Shown here piece after piece: positions 14,707-15,868 of a stretch of 15,868 bases of DNA. The DNA comes from Fischerella sp. (lineage in GTDB: Bacteria; Cyanobacteriota; Cyanobacteriia; Cyanobacteriales; Nostocaceae). The notes under the pieces are model-generated. The model searched no databases. It was not told the DNA's origin and saw nothing but the letters and a program-made list of their open reading frames with translations. Positions within the stretch are counted from its first letter, which is position 1. Every line of letters starts with the position of its first letter. The stretch spans positions 1 through 15,868 of the forward strand of contig JANZYY010000019.1 of NCBI GenBank assembly GCA_026419705.1, written 5' to 3'. The translations under genes and the position numbers were made by a program.

Positions 14707-15868
14707 ATGACCAAAATATTAGTAATCGAAGACGAAAAATCAGTACGTGAAAATCTTGTGGAACTTTTGGAAGCTGAGGATTTTGAAACTATTGGTGCTG
14801 CCAATGGACAAATAGGTTTGCATTTAGCTCTCACTGAAGTTCCTGACTTAATCTTATGCGATTTAATGATGCCAGAACTTGATGGTTATGGTGTACTAAC
14901 AGCATTACGACAAGAACCGCTGACAGCTACAATACCATTTATTTTTCTCACAGCTAAAGCAACTAAATCTGACTTTCGTCAAGGTATGGATCTAGGCGCT
15001 GATGACTATATTACAAAGCCATTTACTCGGGCGGAATTATTAAGTGCAATTGATAGCCGCCTGCAAAAACAATCTACTTTGAGACAGTATTTTTCTGAAA
15101 GCCAGCAACCGAAAACTTTAACCTCAGAAATGCTGGTTGTAAAAAATATTTTACATGAGGCTATTGAACAGGGAAATTTTCGACAATTTTATATTGAATA
15201 TCAACCACAAATAGATATTGCATCTGGTTACGTTATTGCTGCAGAAGCTTTATTACGTTGGCAAAGCCCTGAATTAGGGATGGTTGCAACTTCAGAGTTA
15301 ATTCCGTTGGCAGAATCTACAGGTTTAATTATCCCTATTGGTGAATGGGTATTACAAACTGTTTGTCAACAAAATAAAATCTGGCAAAATGCAGGTTATT
15401 CTCCATTGGGTATCGCTGTTAATTTGTCAGCGCGTGAATTCACTCAGCCAGATTTATGTCAAACCATAGTGAAATTTTTAACAGCCAATAATTTGGAACC
15501 GGATTACCTAGAACTAGAACTAACTGAAAGCTTAGTCATGCAAGATGTAAATACCGCGATCGCCACAATGGATGAATTGCGTTCCCTCGGTATAAAAATT
15601 GCCATCGATGATTTTGGTACAGGATATTCTTCTTTGATGTACCTAAAAAAATTACCTATTAACAAGTTGAAAATTGACCGCTACTTTATCCACAATGTTG
15701 TCAATGACCCCCAAAAAGCAGCTATTACAACGGCACTGATTCAAATGGGTCACAATCTCAATCTCCAGGTAATTGCTGAAGGTGTAGAAACAGAAGCAGA
15801 ACTTGATTTTTTACGTCAATACCAATGTGATGCTATGCAAGGTATCCTCTTCAGCCGTCCTTTACCAG
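14707..15868 (+). CDS. Response regulator with EAL c-di-GMP phosphodiesterase domain (3'-truncated)
   Basis: 387 residues are visible before the window ends; little of the protein should be missing, because the sequence stops at FSRPLP, close to the usual end of EAL domains. The receiver domain (1-118) has the acidic pocket E8/D9, phospho-acceptor D52 in LILCDLMMPELDG, T82 and K104. A short linker leads to the EAL domain (about 145-387). It has EALLRW (180-185), the NLS asparagine N239, ELTES (271-275), DDFGTGYSSL (301-310), KLKID (320-324) and AEGVE (357-361). All metal and catalytic residues of active phosphodiesterases are present, so it should hydrolyse cyclic di-GMP to pGpG. There is no GGDEF domain. 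Phosphorylation by the adjacent LOV kinase is the obvious control. The ATG has a good ribosome binding site. Confidence 0.92.
   Translation, partial: MTKILVIEDEKSVRENLVELLEAEDFETIGAANGQIGLHLALTEVPDLILCDLMMPELDGYGVLTALRQEPLTATIPFIFLTAKATKSDFRQGMDLGADDYITKPFTRAELLSAIDSRLQKQSTLRQYFSESQQPKTLTSEMLVVKNILHEAIEQGNFRQFYIEYQPQIDIASGYVIAAEALLRWQSPELGMVATSELIPLAESTGLIIPIGEWVLQTVCQQNKIWQNAGYSPLGIAVNLSAREFTQPDLCQTIVKFLTANNLEPDYLELELTESLVMQDVNTAIATMDELRSLGIKIAIDDFGTGYSSLMYLKKLPINKLKIDRYFIHNVVNDPQKAAITTALIQMGHNLNLQVIAEGVETEAELDFLRQYQCDAMQGILFSRPLP

Noticed and set aside
15840..15868. Adapter at the right end of the window
   Set aside because: The reverse complement of the mosaic end is absent; the end is normal EAL coding sequence, simply cut off.

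Overview
The window looks like a chromosomal contig end from a cyanobacterium, probably a large-genome one. The evidence is more than a dozen HIP1 octamers (GCGATCGC; for example 715-722, 4274-4281, 4571-4578, 4678-4685 and two copies inside the 8031-8144 duplication), heptanucleotide tandem repeats, multi-PAS histidine kinases, and a giant NACHT-WD40 protein of a kind abundant in these genomes. The genus cannot be fixed from the sequence. The first 19 bases are not genomic: they match the Tn5/Nextera mosaic-end adapter exactly, so the left edge is a library artefact and the first gene is 5'-truncated.

Layout. 20-628 (+): C-terminal part of a polytopic membrane protein resembling PIG-V-type mannosyltransferases. 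629-1842: a 1.2 kb gene-free region with dispersed repeats and palindromes. 1843-2775 (+): membrane-anchored NodB-family polysaccharide deacetylase. 3037-4635 (-): DUF4118-PAS histidine kinase with a low-complexity insertion in its ATPase domain. 4886-5125, 5298-5546 and 5686-6123 (-): three small genes of unknown function, with a strong intrinsic terminator or leader structure between the last two. 6293-7066 (-): cupin protein. 7329-11783 (+), divergent from the cupin gene: a 1484-residue STAND protein with an N-terminal vMAP-type HTH, a restriction-endonuclease-like domain, NACHT, pentapeptide repeats, 14 WD40 repeats and a short C-terminal tail. 12205-14616 (+): soluble CBS-CBS-PAS-PAS-LOV histidine kinase. 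14707-15868 (+): response regulator fused to an EAL c-di-GMP phosphodiesterase domain, cut by the window end.

Two systems stand out. The first is the LOV kinase followed at once by a REC-EAL regulator, which reads as a complete blue-light to c-di-GMP two-component pathway; the CBS pair may add an adenine-nucleotide input. The two genes are separated only by ten heptanucleotide repeats, four in one orientation and six in the other, able to fold into a long stem-loop that includes the kinase stop codon. The second is the NACHT-WD40 protein, whose architecture fits prokaryotic conflict (anti-phage or programmed-death) sensors. It carries an in-frame 57-bp tandem duplication in its endonuclease-like region, which itself lacks the usual (E/Q)xK signature. 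No transposase, CRISPR array, rRNA or tRNA gene was seen.
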